Of a stretch of DNA of 64,000 nucleotides, positions 43,967-53,395 are shown piece by piece. The notes beneath the pieces were generated by a model. That model saw nothing but the letters and a program-made list of their open reading frames with translations. It was not told where the DNA came from and did not search any database. Location of the stretch: contig CCFG01000011.1 of assembly GCA_000752215.1 (NCBI GenBank), forward strand, positions 1 through 64,000, written 5' to 3'. A program made the position numbers and the translations under genes. Within the stretch, counting starts at the first letter, position 1. Each line of letters opens with the position of its first letter. The DNA comes from a bacterium MS4 (GTDB taxonomy: Bacteria > Bacillota > Clostridia > Oscillospirales > Acutalibacteraceae).

Positions 43967-44102
43967 AAGTATGGGGGACGGTGCGTGCTTTTTGAGGGCT
44001 GCCGTTCCCCTGTCCCGGTTTCCTCTGATGGATGGGAAGCTGTGCGGGCATTTTTGTCCGTGGGGAAGCCGGCGAATATCACTTTACAAAGGGGTGTGCC
44101 GG

Positions 44103-44801
44103 ATGGGACTTCATCCTTTATTTACTTTGGGCGGCAGACTTCAGCTCTGCGCCTCCATGGTCCGGCCGGGTACGGCCCTGGCGGACATCGGTACCGACCA
44201 CGCGTACCTGCCGATCTGGCTTGCAAAGCAAGGGCTGGTTTCCCGCGCCATTGCAGCGGATATCCGCACGGGGCCGCTTCAGTCCGCACAGCAGAATATC
44301 CGACGCTACCGTGTGGAAGAGCTTGTCTCTACGCGCCTTTCCGACGGGCTGGAAGCGATCTTTTCCGTGGAGGCGGACGATATTGTCATCGCCGGAATGG
44401 GCGGCGAAATGATGATACAGATTATTAAAAACGCGTCCTGGCTGCGGGACGGAGAAAAAAGGCTGATTTTACAGCCGATGACGTCGGTTCCCCAGCTGCG
44501 TGAATTTCTTGCGCAGCAGGGTTTTGCGGTTCTGTGGGAACAGGCGGCTGTGGAAGACGGCTATGCTTATTCGGCCATGCAGGTACAGTATGCTCCCGAG
44601 GAAGTCGGTACGGACAGCTTGTATCCCTATATCGGGAAGCTGGACGCCGCAACGGAGGACAACCGCGCGTACATGCGTAAGGTGATTGCCCAGCTTGAAA
44701 AAAAGGCCGGGGGACTTGCCGTTTCCGGCAGGCAGGAAGAAGCCGCCGCACTGATCCGTACGGCGGAACAAATCAATATGAAAATGAAAGAGGAGCGGTA
44801 G
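44103..44801 (+). CDS. trmK: tRNA (adenine22-N1)-methyltransferase TrmK
   Basis: A 232-residue SAM-dependent methyltransferase. The DIGTDHAYLP motif (residues 28-37) and IAGMGGEMM (about 97-105) are the TrmK/COG2384 signatures. The start at ATG 44103 follows AAAGGGGTG; the open frame runs back to 43971 but the extra residues are not typical. It modifies A22 in tRNA. It pairs with the Nif3-like gene directly after it, a very common arrangement in Firmicutes. Confidence 0.93.
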   Translation: MGLHPLFTLGGRLQLCASMVRPGTALADIGTDHAYLPIWLAKQGLVSRAIAADIRTGPLQSAQQNIRRYRVEELVSTRLSDGLEAIFSVEADDIVIAGMGGEMMIQIIKNASWLRDGEKRLILQPMTSVPQLREFLAQQGFAVLWEQAAVEDGYAYSAMQVQYAPEEVGTDSLYPYIGKLDAATEDNRAYMRKVIAQLEKKAGGLAVSGRQEEAAALIRTAEQINMKMKEER

Positions 44802-44803
44802 GT

Positions 44804-45574
44804 ATGGTTTCCGTTGGTGAGATTTACGATTACATTGACAGCTTTGCGCCGTTTGGGTCGGCAATGAGCTTTGACAATCCGGGCCTATTGGTCGGAGGCA
44901 GGGAAGCCGGGGTGTCTTCGGCGGTTTTGTCGCTGGATATTACGCCTGCGGTTGTTCAGGAAGCCCATGAACTCGGGGCGGAGCTGATTGTCAGCCACCA
45001 TCCGGTCATTTTTCATCCGCTGAAAAGCCTTTCCGCAGATTCCGCGCCTTATCTGCTGGCTCAATACGGCATTGCGGCAATCTGCGCCCACACCAACCTC
45101 GATATGGCGGCTGGCGGGGTGAACACCTGCCTGGCGCAGCGCCTGAGGTTACGGAATGTGCGGACGCTCAGGGAATATGAGGATTCCGGCCTGCCGGAGG
45201 CGCTGGAGGGGGAAACCGGCTGTGAATATACGCCGGAAGCCTTCGCTCGCTTTGTCAAGGAAGCGCTGGGCTGTGACGGGCTGCGCTTTACGGACGGAAA
45301 ACGTACGATTACACGCGTGGGACTTTGCAGCGGCGGCGGCGCGGATTTGGTTTATGATGCCGCGCAGGCCGGCTGTCAGGCCTTCGTAACCGGGGAAAGC
45401 AAGCACAATATTTTGCTGGATGCGGAAAACATGGGGGTGACTCTGGTTGATGCCGGGCATTTTTGTACGGAAAATCCTGTGATTTTACCACTTGCGGTGA
45501 AGCTGAAAATACAATTCCCTGACGTTGCCTTCTTTGAATCAAAGCGGATGCACAGCCCCGCGAAATATCTGTAA
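44804..45574 (+). CDS. Nif3-like dinuclear metal centre protein
   Basis: A 256-residue protein of the Nif3/YqfO family. The metal-binding SHHPVIFHP (about residues 64-72) and HTNLDMAAGGVN (about 97-108) motifs, with a further His and Glu near the C-terminus (DAGHFCTENP), are intact. It is the short form lacking the PII-like insert. It forms hexamers in known homologues and has been described as a GTP cyclohydrolase type, but its true role is uncertain. It starts 3 nt after trmK. Confidence 0.92.
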   Translation: MVSVGEIYDYIDSFAPFGSAMSFDNPGLLVGGREAGVSSAVLSLDITPAVVQEAHELGAELIVSHHPVIFHPLKSLSADSAPYLLAQYGIAAICAHTNLDMAAGGVNTCLAQRLRLRNVRTLREYEDSGLPEALEGETGCEYTPEAFARFVKEALGCDGLRFTDGKRTITRVGLCSGGGADLVYDAAQAGCQAFVTGESKHNILLDAENMGVTLVDAGHFCTENPVILPLAVKLKIQFPDVAFFESKRMHSPAKYL

Positions 45575-45598
45575 TGCACATACACGGGAGGAATATCA

Positions 45599-47359
45599 AT
45601 GGCTCTTGACGGAGCATTTTTACATCATATCAAAAAAGAAATAGAAGAAAACGCAATCGGCGCAAGGGTGGATAAGATCTACCAGCCGAACAAGGAAGAA
45701 ATGGTTCTTTCCCTGCGCACGTATCGGGAAACCCAGAAACTGCTGATGTCCGCAAGAGCCAACAGCGCAAGGATTCATTTTACGCGCTCTGTCCCGGAAA
45801 ATCCCAAGGTCCCGCCGATGCTCTGCATGCTGCTGCGCAAAAGGCTTGCCGGGGCGCGCCTTGCCGCAGTGCGTCAGCCCGGGCTGGAGCGGATGCTCTG
45901 CCTGGATTTCGACGCGGTCAGCGAGCTGGGGGACGAAATCCGCCTGACGCTGGTCATGGAGATCATGGGGCGCTACAGCAATATTATTTTTGTCGACGAA
46001 GCGGGAAAAATCATCGATGCCCTCAAACGGGTGGACGCGGAAATGTCTTCCGAACGCCTGGTGCTGCCGGGACTGACGTATCAGCTTCCGCCGCCGCAGG
46101 ACAAGCTGTGCCTTTTAGCGGACTCCGTTCCTGAAATAATCGAAAGAATTCAGCGGATCCCCTCGGATACGGAGCTTTCAAAAGCCATTTTAAATACGCT
46201 GCAGGGAGTTTCTCCGATCGTCTGCCGTGAGCTGGAACATCTGACCGGCCATGGGAGCGACATCAGCACGAAATCGATGTCCGCTCAGCAGTGGGAACGG
46301 CTTACTTTCTTTTTGGGGAGAATGGCGGATACGGTCAAAAATGTGGACGGAACGCCGCACATGGTGGTAAGCCCCGTCCAAAAGCCGATGGACTTCTCTT
46401 TTATGAATATTGAGCAGTACGGGCTGACTGCGGTTGTGAAACCGTACGACGATTTTTCCACCCTTCTGGACGCGTTTTACGACGAGCGCGACCGGATTGA
46501 CCGCATGCGGGTGCGTTCGCAGGATTTGCTGCGCGTGCTGACCACCACCTCCGACCGCCTCAGCCGGAAGATGAACCTGCAGCGGGCGGAGCTTGCGCAC
46601 TGCGCGGAGCGCGACGACCTGAGAATCTGCGGCGACCTGATCAACGCCAATCTGTACAATATCCCAAAGGGTTCGGCGATGGTTGAGCTGCAGAATTTTT
46701 ATGAGGAATCGATGCCTCTGGTCAAGGTCAAGCTGAACCCCGCGCTTTCCGCTTCCCAGAACGCGCAGAAATATTATAAGGAATACCGCAAGGCGCGTAC
46801 TGCCGAGGAAATGCTGACCGCTCAGCTTCAGCAGGCCCAGCAGGAGCTCAGCTATATCGACACCGTGTTTGAGGAACTCAGCCGGGCGGCGACGGAACGC
46901 GACCTTTCCGAAATCCGCGCCGAGCTGATCGAACAGGGCTATATCCGCGCGCCGAAGGGCCGCCAGAAGCAGCCCGCGGCTATGGGGCCCATCGAATTTG
47001 TTTCCTCGGACGGTTTTCCCATTCTGGTGGGACGCAATAACCGTCAGAACGACCATCTGACGATGAAGCAGGCCAATAACAATGATATTTGGCTGCATAC
47101 GAAAAACATTCCCGGCTCCCACACCATCCTTTCGACGCAGGGGCGCGCGGTGACGGAAACCGCGATTTATGAAGCGGCCATGCTGGCGGCTTTCCACAGC
47201 AGGGGGAAGGAGTCCTCCAAGGTTCCCGTGGATTATACGGAGGTGCGCAATGTCAGCAAGCCGCAGGGCGCAAAGCCCGGTATGGTTATTTATGTAAACT
47301 ATAAAACCGTTTACGTTACCCCGGAAGCTGCATTTACAGACAGCCGCAAAGCAAATTAA
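45599..47359 (+). CDS. rqcH: Rqc2-type ribosome rescue protein RqcH (NFACT)
   Basis: A 586-residue NFACT protein of the ribosome-associated quality-control pathway, which adds C-terminal alanine tails to stalled peptides. The N-terminal NFACT-N domain opens with ALDGAFLHHIKKEIEENAIGARVDKIYQP. A helix-hairpin-helix and a long coiled-coil (about 290-430) follow, then the NFACT-R domain with GRNNRQNDHLTMKQANNNDIW (about 479-499) and WLHTKNIPGSHTIL. An older name is fibronectin-binding protein FbpA/YloA. It ends upstream of the polysaccharide cluster promoter. Confidence 0.95.
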   Translation: MALDGAFLHHIKKEIEENAIGARVDKIYQPNKEEMVLSLRTYRETQKLLMSARANSARIHFTRSVPENPKVPPMLCMLLRKRLAGARLAAVRQPGLERMLCLDFDAVSELGDEIRLTLVMEIMGRYSNIIFVDEAGKIIDALKRVDAEMSSERLVLPGLTYQLPPPQDKLCLLADSVPEIIERIQRIPSDTELSKAILNTLQGVSPIVCRELEHLTGHGSDISTKSMSAQQWERLTFFLGRMADTVKNVDGTPHMVVSPVQKPMDFSFMNIEQYGLTAVVKPYDDFSTLLDAFYDERDRIDRMRVRSQDLLRVLTTTSDRLSRKMNLQRAELAHCAERDDLRICGDLINANLYNIPKGSAMVELQNFYEESMPLVKVKLNPALSASQNAQKYYKEYRKARTAEEMLTAQLQQAQQELSYIDTVFEELSRAATERDLSEIRAELIEQGYIRAPKGRQKQPAAMGPIEFVSSDGFPILVGRNNRQNDHLTMKQANNNDIWLHTKNIPGSHTILSTQGRAVTETAIYEAAMLAAFHSRGKESSKVPVDYTEVRNVSKPQGAKPGMVIYVNYKTVYVTPEAAFTDSRKAN

Positions 47360-47360
47360 A

Positions 47361-47390
47361 TTGGTAAAAACATGAGATTCATGTTATAAT
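47361..47390 (+). promoter_or_regulatory. Promoter for the polysaccharide cluster
   Basis: TTGGTA (47361-47366), 18 nt and TATAAT (47385-47390) with the extended -10 TG-T upstream, about 30 nt before the first gene. Confidence 0.65.
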
Positions 47391-47419
47391 AACCAATAAT
47401 ATGTTTGGGAAGTGTGCCG

Positions 47420-48949
47420 ATGCTAAAAATAAAAACATCCGATTTTCTGAGAGATACCATCCTTTTTGGAATTACGATATTATTGATGTTTGCCGCCAAT
47501 CTGATGACCGTTTTCGGCAGGGCGGAAACGGCGGTCGACGTCCTGTTTTTTGCAGTCATTATGATGAATATTGCGATTATCAGCAGCCTGATTGTCAATA
47601 TCAGGCGCGATTTTGCGTTATTGATCTTTGTGGGGGCCTACAACATCCTTCTTTTGGGGCGTGTGTATACTTCCTGGTTCGGTTATCACCATAAGCTGCT
47701 GATGCTTTTGGAAGCGGATGATTTTCCGAAGCTGTTTCAGTCCCTCCAGATTGTCGCGCTGTCGCTGTTTTGCGTTTATGGGGTTTACCGTGCCGTGGGA
47801 CCGTTTTTTTACCGCAGGGAATCCGCGATACGGACCAAAGGAATCCATGCCGCCTCCCAAAACGACCTGAATCCCATTATCCGTCGGATCAGCGCGGTTG
47901 TGCTGTACATCAGCTCCATTCCGTTCTTTTATATCCTGTTCACTTCTGGTCTGGCGGTATTACGAAACGGATATCTCAGCTCTTATACCAATACGGCCAG
48001 CGTTCCTTCCGTCATCAGCCGCCTTTCCATGTTTTTTGTCCCGGCGTTTGCGGTTTTTCTTGCCACTCTGCCCGGCAAAAATCAGATGAAGCTGCCGCTT
48101 GCCGTCTACGGGGCCTATATGCTCGCGTCCCTTTTGACAGGGCGGAGAAATACGATTGTAACGGAAGCGCTGATGCTGATCGCCTATTTTGTTCTGCGGG
48201 ACTCTATGCTGGAAAAAGAGAAAAGAGTGCTGAAAAAAAGAACGGTTGCCTACGGGGGCGTGTTCGGAATTGTCGCCGTGTACCTGCTTCAGCTTCTGGC
48301 GCTGATTCGCGCGGGCCTGAACACGGACAGGGGACTGGGAGAAATGCTCGTCAGCTTTGTCGATTCTCAGGGGGCAAGCTTTCGCGTCGTTGTCCAGACG
48401 GTCAACCATATCGACCTGTTCAACCCTTCCACAGCCTATTGGTATTTATTCTATCCGTTTGAACTGTTCGTTCATAATAACATTGTTACGAAAACCCTGT
48501 TCGGCCTGACCCCGATTATCGAGGTGCAGAACACGGAATTTGTCCGCACCACCCATAATTTCGGACATGCCCTGACCTTTATGGTCGATCCGGACCGTTA
48601 CCTGAGCGGGGGCGGTTTCGGCACCTCCTATGTGGCAGAGGCCTATGTCGCCTACGGCATTTTAGGGGTCATCCTGGTCAGCGCTATGGTCGGCATCATT
48701 TTCCGCTTTTTCTCTTCCCTGCTGACCCGTTCCTGGGTGACCGTTGCCTTTGGGCTGCTCGCTCTGAAAAACTTTGTATATCTTCCGCGCAACTTTGCGT
48801 TTCTGTGGGTTACCGAGGTTTTTAACATCACCTATATCTGCTTCTTTGTGGGCATCTACCTTGCGGCGCTGCTGATTGCGAAAGGAACGCACGCTCGCTC
48901 GCTTTCCCATGCCCGGGGCGGATGGTTGACATGGGAGGAACAGCCATGA
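47420..48949 (+). CDS. Wzy-like oligosaccharide repeat-unit polymerase candidate
   Basis: A 509-residue polytopic membrane protein with about 11-12 hydrophobic segments and a large external loop (about 320-400, with THNFGHALTFMVDPDRYLSGGGFGTSYVAEAYVAYGILGV). That loop and the FGTSxVAExY pattern resemble WzyE/O-antigen polymerases. It lies at the head of a cluster with two glycosyltransferases and a Wzz-like protein. ATG 47420 has GGGAAG at 8 nt. The specific substrate is unknown. Confidence 0.72.
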   Translation: MLKIKTSDFLRDTILFGITILLMFAANLMTVFGRAETAVDVLFFAVIMMNIAIISSLIVNIRRDFALLIFVGAYNILLLGRVYTSWFGYHHKLLMLLEADDFPKLFQSLQIVALSLFCVYGVYRAVGPFFYRRESAIRTKGIHAASQNDLNPIIRRISAVVLYISSIPFFYILFTSGLAVLRNGYLSSYTNTASVPSVISRLSMFFVPAFAVFLATLPGKNQMKLPLAVYGAYMLASLLTGRRNTIVTEALMLIAYFVLRDSMLEKEKRVLKKRTVAYGGVFGIVAVYLLQLLALIRAGLNTDRGLGEMLVSFVDSQGASFRVVVQTVNHIDLFNPSTAYWYLFYPFELFVHNNIVTKTLFGLTPIIEVQNTEFVRTTHNFGHALTFMVDPDRYLSGGGFGTSYVAEAYVAYGILGVILVSAMVGIIFRFFSSLLTRSWVTVAFGLLALKNFVYLPRNFAFLWVTEVFNITYICFFVGIYLAALLIAKGTHARSLSHARGGWLTWEEQP

Positions 48950-50166
48950 AGCTGCTTTTGTTGCTTACCACCTCGTTTCCGTATGACAACGGGGAAGAGT
49001 TTTTGCTCAACGAGGTCAATTATATCAGCGGATACGACCGGGTACTGATCTGTCCCTGCAACCTGAAAACGAATTCTGCCGTTACAAAGAAGCTGCCCGA
49101 TTTTATCTCCTGTGTTCCGCTCAAAACGGTTCCCGGCGGTAAGTCGGCCTACGCCGGGATGATGCTCAGGCCTTTTGTTCGGGCCGAGTTGCTCCGTATG
49201 ATGAAGTCCGGGACATTTACTTCGCAAAGGGCGCATGAAATGCTCTTCTTTATGAAGCGTGCCTACGAGATTTATACTGCGCTGGTACAGCTCCCGGAGC
49301 TTGCCTCTGCCGATGAAGTCACCATCTACAGCTACTGGCTGTTTGACGCCGCGGCCGCGGGGGCGCTGCTTGCGCAGGACTTGAAGCGGCGGGGCAAAAA
49401 GGTGAAACAGATTTCCCGCGCCCACCGCTTTGACCTTTACAGTGAGTTTGCGAAAATGAATTACCTGCCGATGAGGGAGTTTTTGCTGGACCGGATCGAC
49501 AGAGTGCTGCCCTGTTCCGCTTCGGGCGCGGAGTACCTTCAAAAAGGGTATCCCCGGTACGCGGAAAAAATAGCGCCCGCTTTTCTGGGGACAGCCGACC
49601 ACGGCGAAAAACGCGGCACCAGAGAAAACGGTCTGCATATCGTATCCTGTTCTTTCATAGCCCCGGTCAAGCGTCTGCATCTGATCGTGCAGGCGCTGGA
49701 AAAAGCGGATTTTCCGATTCTTTGGACGCATATCGGCTCCGGGCCGCTGCGCGGGGAAATCGAGGGGATGGCGTCGAAGCTGCCGGACTGTGTCCGTACG
49801 GAATGGAAGGGGCAGATGGACAACGCCGCCATTATGGAGTATTACCGTTCCCATGACCTTTCCGCCTTTGTCAATGTAAGCGCCAGCGAAGGCATTCCGG
49901 TTTCCATTATGGAAATCTGTTCCTTTGGCGTTCCCGTGATCGCCACGGATGTCGGCGGTACCCGGGAAGCAGTGTACGACGGGGAAAACGGCTATTTGCT
50001 TCCGTCGGATTTTTCGCCGGAAGAGCTGTTGTCCCGACTGAAGACACTGAAAGATCTGCCGGATGAGGACTATGACCGTCTGTGCCGGAATGCGCGCAGA
50101 ATATGGGCTGAAAAATTCAATGCGCAGAAAAACTACCGGAACTTTTACAAGGAGATCAGTCAATGA
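48946..50166 (+). CDS. Family 4 glycosyltransferase
   Basis: A 406-residue cytoplasmic enzyme with two Rossmann-like halves (GT-B fold). The C-terminal half has the GT4 motif EGIPVSIMEICSFGVPVIATD (about 316-336) followed by GGTREAV and NGYLL. The start ATG 48946 overlaps the upstream stop in ATGA and follows GGGAGGAA. It probably adds a sugar to the lipid-linked repeat unit; donor and acceptor cannot be read from sequence. Confidence 0.88.
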   Translation: MKLLLLLTTSFPYDNGEEFLLNEVNYISGYDRVLICPCNLKTNSAVTKKLPDFISCVPLKTVPGGKSAYAGMMLRPFVRAELLRMMKSGTFTSQRAHEMLFFMKRAYEIYTALVQLPELASADEVTIYSYWLFDAAAAGALLAQDLKRRGKKVKQISRAHRFDLYSEFAKMNYLPMREFLLDRIDRVLPCSASGAEYLQKGYPRYAEKIAPAFLGTADHGEKRGTRENGLHIVSCSFIAPVKRLHLIVQALEKADFPILWTHIGSGPLRGEIEGMASKLPDCVRTEWKGQMDNAAIMEYYRSHDLSAFVNVSASEGIPVSIMEICSFGVPVIATDVGGTREAVYDGENGYLLPSDFSPEELLSRLKTLKDLPDEDYDRLCRNARRIWAEKFNAQKNYRNFYKEISQ

Positions 50167-51344
50167 AACTGATGTATCTTACTTTTCAGGAGGATGCTCC
50201 GCTGTATCTGGGTGTGAAAAATAAAATCGAGGGCCAGGTCGGCGCATTTGAGAAGCTGGGCTACCAGGTGACCTATTCCATGTGGCAGGGGAGTACGTTT
50301 CAGTTCTTCGGCGCCGAGCCGCAGAAAAGCGACTTTGATTCCTCCGGTGGAATCATGAAGCAGCTTACGCGGATCGCCCTTGAATATGTTCAAAAGCACA
50401 GCTTTGATGTGCTTTATCTGCGCCTTGACCGCATCAGCTCCGACATGCTTAGAATCTGCAGGGCCGCGCGGGAAAAACGGGTAAAAACCATTGTGGTCGA
50501 AATCCCCAATTACCCTTATCTGGGGGATTATATCCGCAACATCCAATATGCCAAAACGCTGAAGACCCGTGCAGTGACCGCTGTAAAGGTTGCCGTGATG
50601 GCGGCGGATGACCGTCTGTCAGGCAGAAGACTGAAACGGTATGTGGACGCGGTGGTGCTGTACGGAAACCGGGCGGACTCGTTTTTCGGAGTCAAAGCCA
50701 TGAACGGGGACAACGGCATCAATATTGATGGGATATCGCCCGTCCCTCACTGCGGGGACGCCGACAAGGACATCGTGTTTCTCGGGGTTGCCGGTACCCT
50801 GTGGTGGCAGGGCTACGACCGGGTCCTTGAAGGAATGAGCGAGTATAAAAAGAAAAGGCCGGACGGCGCGCCCGCGCTGAAATTTGTGCTCGTCGGCGGC
50901 GACGCCACGGAGATGCCCGAATTCCGCGTGCTGGTGGACAGGCTTGGCCTGACAGAAGACGTGACGTTCTGCGGCTTTAAAAAGGGCAGGGAGCTTTTCG
51001 ATATTTATAAAACGGTCGACGTGGGGGTATCCTCTCTCGGCTGTTACCGCAGGGGGCTGACCGCCTGCTTTTCCTTAAAAGCGCGCGAATACTGCGCCGC
51101 GGCGCTGCCTTTCCTGTATGCCTACGACGACGCGAAAATCGGACGGGATACGCCCTTTGCGCTCAGGCTGCCAAACGACGGGACGGCGGTGGATATGGAC
51201 GCCGTCATCAAATTTGTCCGGGATTGCCGCAGGGACCCTTCCATAGCGCAAAAGGAACGCGAATTCGCGGAAAAAAATTATGACTGGAAAACCATTATGA
51301 AGCAGGTCCTTGATTTTGCCGGAGCTTCAATGGATATAGATTGA
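50163..51344 (+). CDS. Family 4-like glycosyltransferase
   Basis: A 393-residue protein with GT-B features: an N-terminal half ending in YGNRADSFFGVKAMNGDNGINID and a C-terminal half with LGVAGTLWWQGYDRVLEGM, LVGGDA and VTFCGFKKGRELFDIYKTVDVGVSSLG. The EX7E-like region is less canonical than in the neighbour. It starts in the upstream stop (ATGA), so the two transferases are probably made together. Confidence 0.82.
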   Translation: MKLMYLTFQEDAPLYLGVKNKIEGQVGAFEKLGYQVTYSMWQGSTFQFFGAEPQKSDFDSSGGIMKQLTRIALEYVQKHSFDVLYLRLDRISSDMLRICRAAREKRVKTIVVEIPNYPYLGDYIRNIQYAKTLKTRAVTAVKVAVMAADDRLSGRRLKRYVDAVVLYGNRADSFFGVKAMNGDNGINIDGISPVPHCGDADKDIVFLGVAGTLWWQGYDRVLEGMSEYKKKRPDGAPALKFVLVGGDATEMPEFRVLVDRLGLTEDVTFCGFKKGRELFDIYKTVDVGVSSLGCYRRGLTACFSLKAREYCAAALPFLYAYDDAKIGRDTPFALRLPNDGTAVDMDAVIKFVRDCRRDPSIAQKEREFAEKNYDWKTIMKQVLDFAGASMDID

Positions 51345-51367
51345 TCAACGATATTTGGAGGTTAAAT

Positions 51368-52627
51368 ATGGAACTTTTCGTAAGCTTTTCAGAAATACTG
51401 GAATATTTTAAGAGGAGCATCCTGAAATTTATCATCGTCGTCGCTGCCTTTGGAATTGTGTTTGGGCTGATGCCCCTCAAATTTGTCCACAATGAATATA
51501 CCTGCGATACCACCATGATCATTTCCTGTGAGGTGCCCGAGGACGCGCAGACGGACTACCGGCTGCAGTACACCAGCATTCTGAACAGCAGGGTGCAGAC
51601 CGCCATCGCCATTGCGACGGGCAAGGATATGATTTCTCAGACCGCCGAAAAGCTTGGGATCGACGAAAAGGAAATTACCTCGATCGGCGCGGTTCAGGTC
51701 AATACGGCTCCGGTCGTCAAGCTGACCGCGAAAACCCCAAACGCCGCCATGGCGGACCGTATTGCCAACACAGCGGCCGAGGTGCTGGGGGAAAAGCTTA
51801 CCGGCGCGTTCCCGTCCCCAAAGCTGACGGCGGTCATCACCGACCCCGCGATTCCGGCGGAGCCGCAGTCCAATAAGTCCACCATGCTCAAGGCCGGTAT
51901 CATTGGCCTCATCATCGGCTTTATCGTGTATGTATGCTACGGCATCATTGTCGTGCTGACGGACAGAACTATCCGCAACAGCCGCTATGTCAGCGAAGCG
52001 CTGGATACCACGCTGCTGGGAACGGTCCCGAAGAAGGGCGGAAGCGAAAAGAAGGAAGACAGCTTCCGCAAGCTTCGTGCCGCGGCGGTTCACTGTGCAC
52101 AGGGAAAGACCAGCTTCCTTGTCACCGATGTCTGTGAGCACAACGGCGCTGCCTCCGTGGCGGCCGGGATGGCGGGCGCGCTGGCCTATTCCGGAAAGAC
52201 CACGCTTCTGATTGACGCGGACCTCCGTGAAAACGGAATCGGAAAGCTGCTGAATGTAAAACCGCAGCATTCCCTGACGGATGCCTTGAACGGAGCCTGC
52301 TCCGCAGAAGAGGCGGTTTCAACGACTTCCGTCAAGGGCTTGAGCCTTGTTTCCGGCACGGAAGCATCCCAGAATCCTGCGGACGTACTGTTTTCCGAAA
52401 AATTCACCGGGCTGTTCCGGGAGCTTTCCGAAAAGTTCGATTATGTGATTATTCATACGCCTTCCGAAGTGCGGTATCCGGAGGCGGATAATATCGCAGG
52501 GCTTGCCGGCTCTGTGATTATGGTCGCCAAATACGGTTCGACTCCGTATCATGAATTCAAGGATTCGTTCCACCGTCTGAATGCTTCCGGCGGCAATCCT
52601 ATCGGCTTTGTTACCACCGATATCTGA
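51368..52627 (+). CDS. Wzz/BY-kinase-like chain-length protein, kinase motif degenerate
   Basis: A 419-residue protein with a Wzz domain between two membrane segments (about 18-38 and 175-197) and a cytoplasmic P-loop domain of the bacterial tyrosine kinase type. Where GEGKST is expected, residues 258-263 read HNGAAS, so the Walker A lysine is Ala261. Walker A' LLIDADLR (281-288) is intact, but the Walker B aspartate is His363 (VIIHTPS). No C-terminal Tyr cluster exists. It likely acts as a structural co-polymerase with no kinase activity. ATG 51368 follows GGAGG. Confidence 0.85.
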   Translation: MELFVSFSEILEYFKRSILKFIIVVAAFGIVFGLMPLKFVHNEYTCDTTMIISCEVPEDAQTDYRLQYTSILNSRVQTAIAIATGKDMISQTAEKLGIDEKEITSIGAVQVNTAPVVKLTAKTPNAAMADRIANTAAEVLGEKLTGAFPSPKLTAVITDPAIPAEPQSNKSTMLKAGIIGLIIGFIVYVCYGIIVVLTDRTIRNSRYVSEALDTTLLGTVPKKGGSEKKEDSFRKLRAAAVHCAQGKTSFLVTDVCEHNGAASVAAGMAGALAYSGKTTLLIDADLRENGIGKLLNVKPQHSLTDALNGACSAEEAVSTTSVKGLSLVSGTEASQNPADVLFSEKFTGLFRELSEKFDYVIIHTPSEVRYPEADNIAGLAGSVIMVAKYGSTPYHEFKDSFHRLNASGGNPIGFVTTDI

Positions 52628-52640
52628 CAGAACAGATCAA

Positions 52641-52678
52641 CAAAAAACGCTCCGCGGAAAACCGCGGAGCGTTTTTTG
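52641..52678 (+). terminator. Bidirectional terminator
   Basis: A 17-bp perfect stem (52641-52657 with 52662-52678) with an AAAA loop, T run on both strands. It separates the polysaccharide cluster (+) from udk (-). Confidence 0.95.
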
Positions 52679-53323
52679 TTAACGGGTAACGGCGAGCTTA
52701 TCCGTTTTGCGGATCAGCGCCTTGATGTGGTCGATCAGCATGTGCAGGGCGACAGGGTTTTCGCCGCCCTGGGGAATAATGATATCAGCGTATTTCTTGC
52801 TGGGTTCTACAAACTGTTCATGCATGGGCTTGACCGTATTTATGTACTGGGACATAAAAGAATCCAGGCTGCGGCCGCGTTCTTTCACGTCCCGGGTCAG
52901 ACGGCGGAGAAGCCGTATATCCGCGTCCGTGTCCACAAAAAGCTTCATATCCATTAAATCCAGGAGGTCTTTGTTCTCAAAAATCAGAATCCCTTCCACA
53001 ATAATCACGCGCGCCGGCTCCATGTGTACGGTTTCGCCGGTTCTGGTGTAGGTGACAAAAGAATAAACCGGGTGGTCGATCGCCCGGCCGCTTTTCAGTT
53101 TTTTTACGTCCTCGATCAGCAAATCGGTATCGAATGCGTTAGGATGGTCATAATTCATTTTGACACGCTGTTCGAATGGGATATCGGAATTGGCGCGGTA
53201 ATAAAAATCATGGGATAAAATGATGGCGTCGTCGGCGATTGCCTGTTTCAGCTTCGTCGAAAGCGTTGTTTTTCCTGAACCGGTGCCGCCGGCAACACCG
53301 ATTACAAAGGGTGAACAATCCAT
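52679..53323 (-). CDS. udk: Uridine kinase
   Basis: A 214-residue uridine/cytidine kinase for pyrimidine salvage. Walker A GGTGSGKTT (residues 12-20), DHPNAFD (about 59-65) and RRLTRDVKERGRS (about 141-153) fit the Udk family. GGAGG precedes the ATG. Confidence 0.94.
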   Translation of the reverse strand: MDCSPFVIGVAGGTGSGKTTLSTKLKQAIADDAIILSHDFYYRANSDIPFEQRVKMNYDHPNAFDTDLLIEDVKKLKSGRAIDHPVYSFVTYTRTGETVHMEPARVIIVEGILIFENKDLLDLMDMKLFVDTDADIRLLRRLTRDVKERGRSLDSFMSQYINTVKPMHEQFVEPSKKYADIIIPQGGENPVALHMLIDHIKALIRKTDKLAVTR

Positions 53324-53395
53324 AGCTGCCTCCTGTATTGCAATGTTATTTTACAGCTTCAAATTATAGCACAAAAACCGGCGAAAAGCATTATA

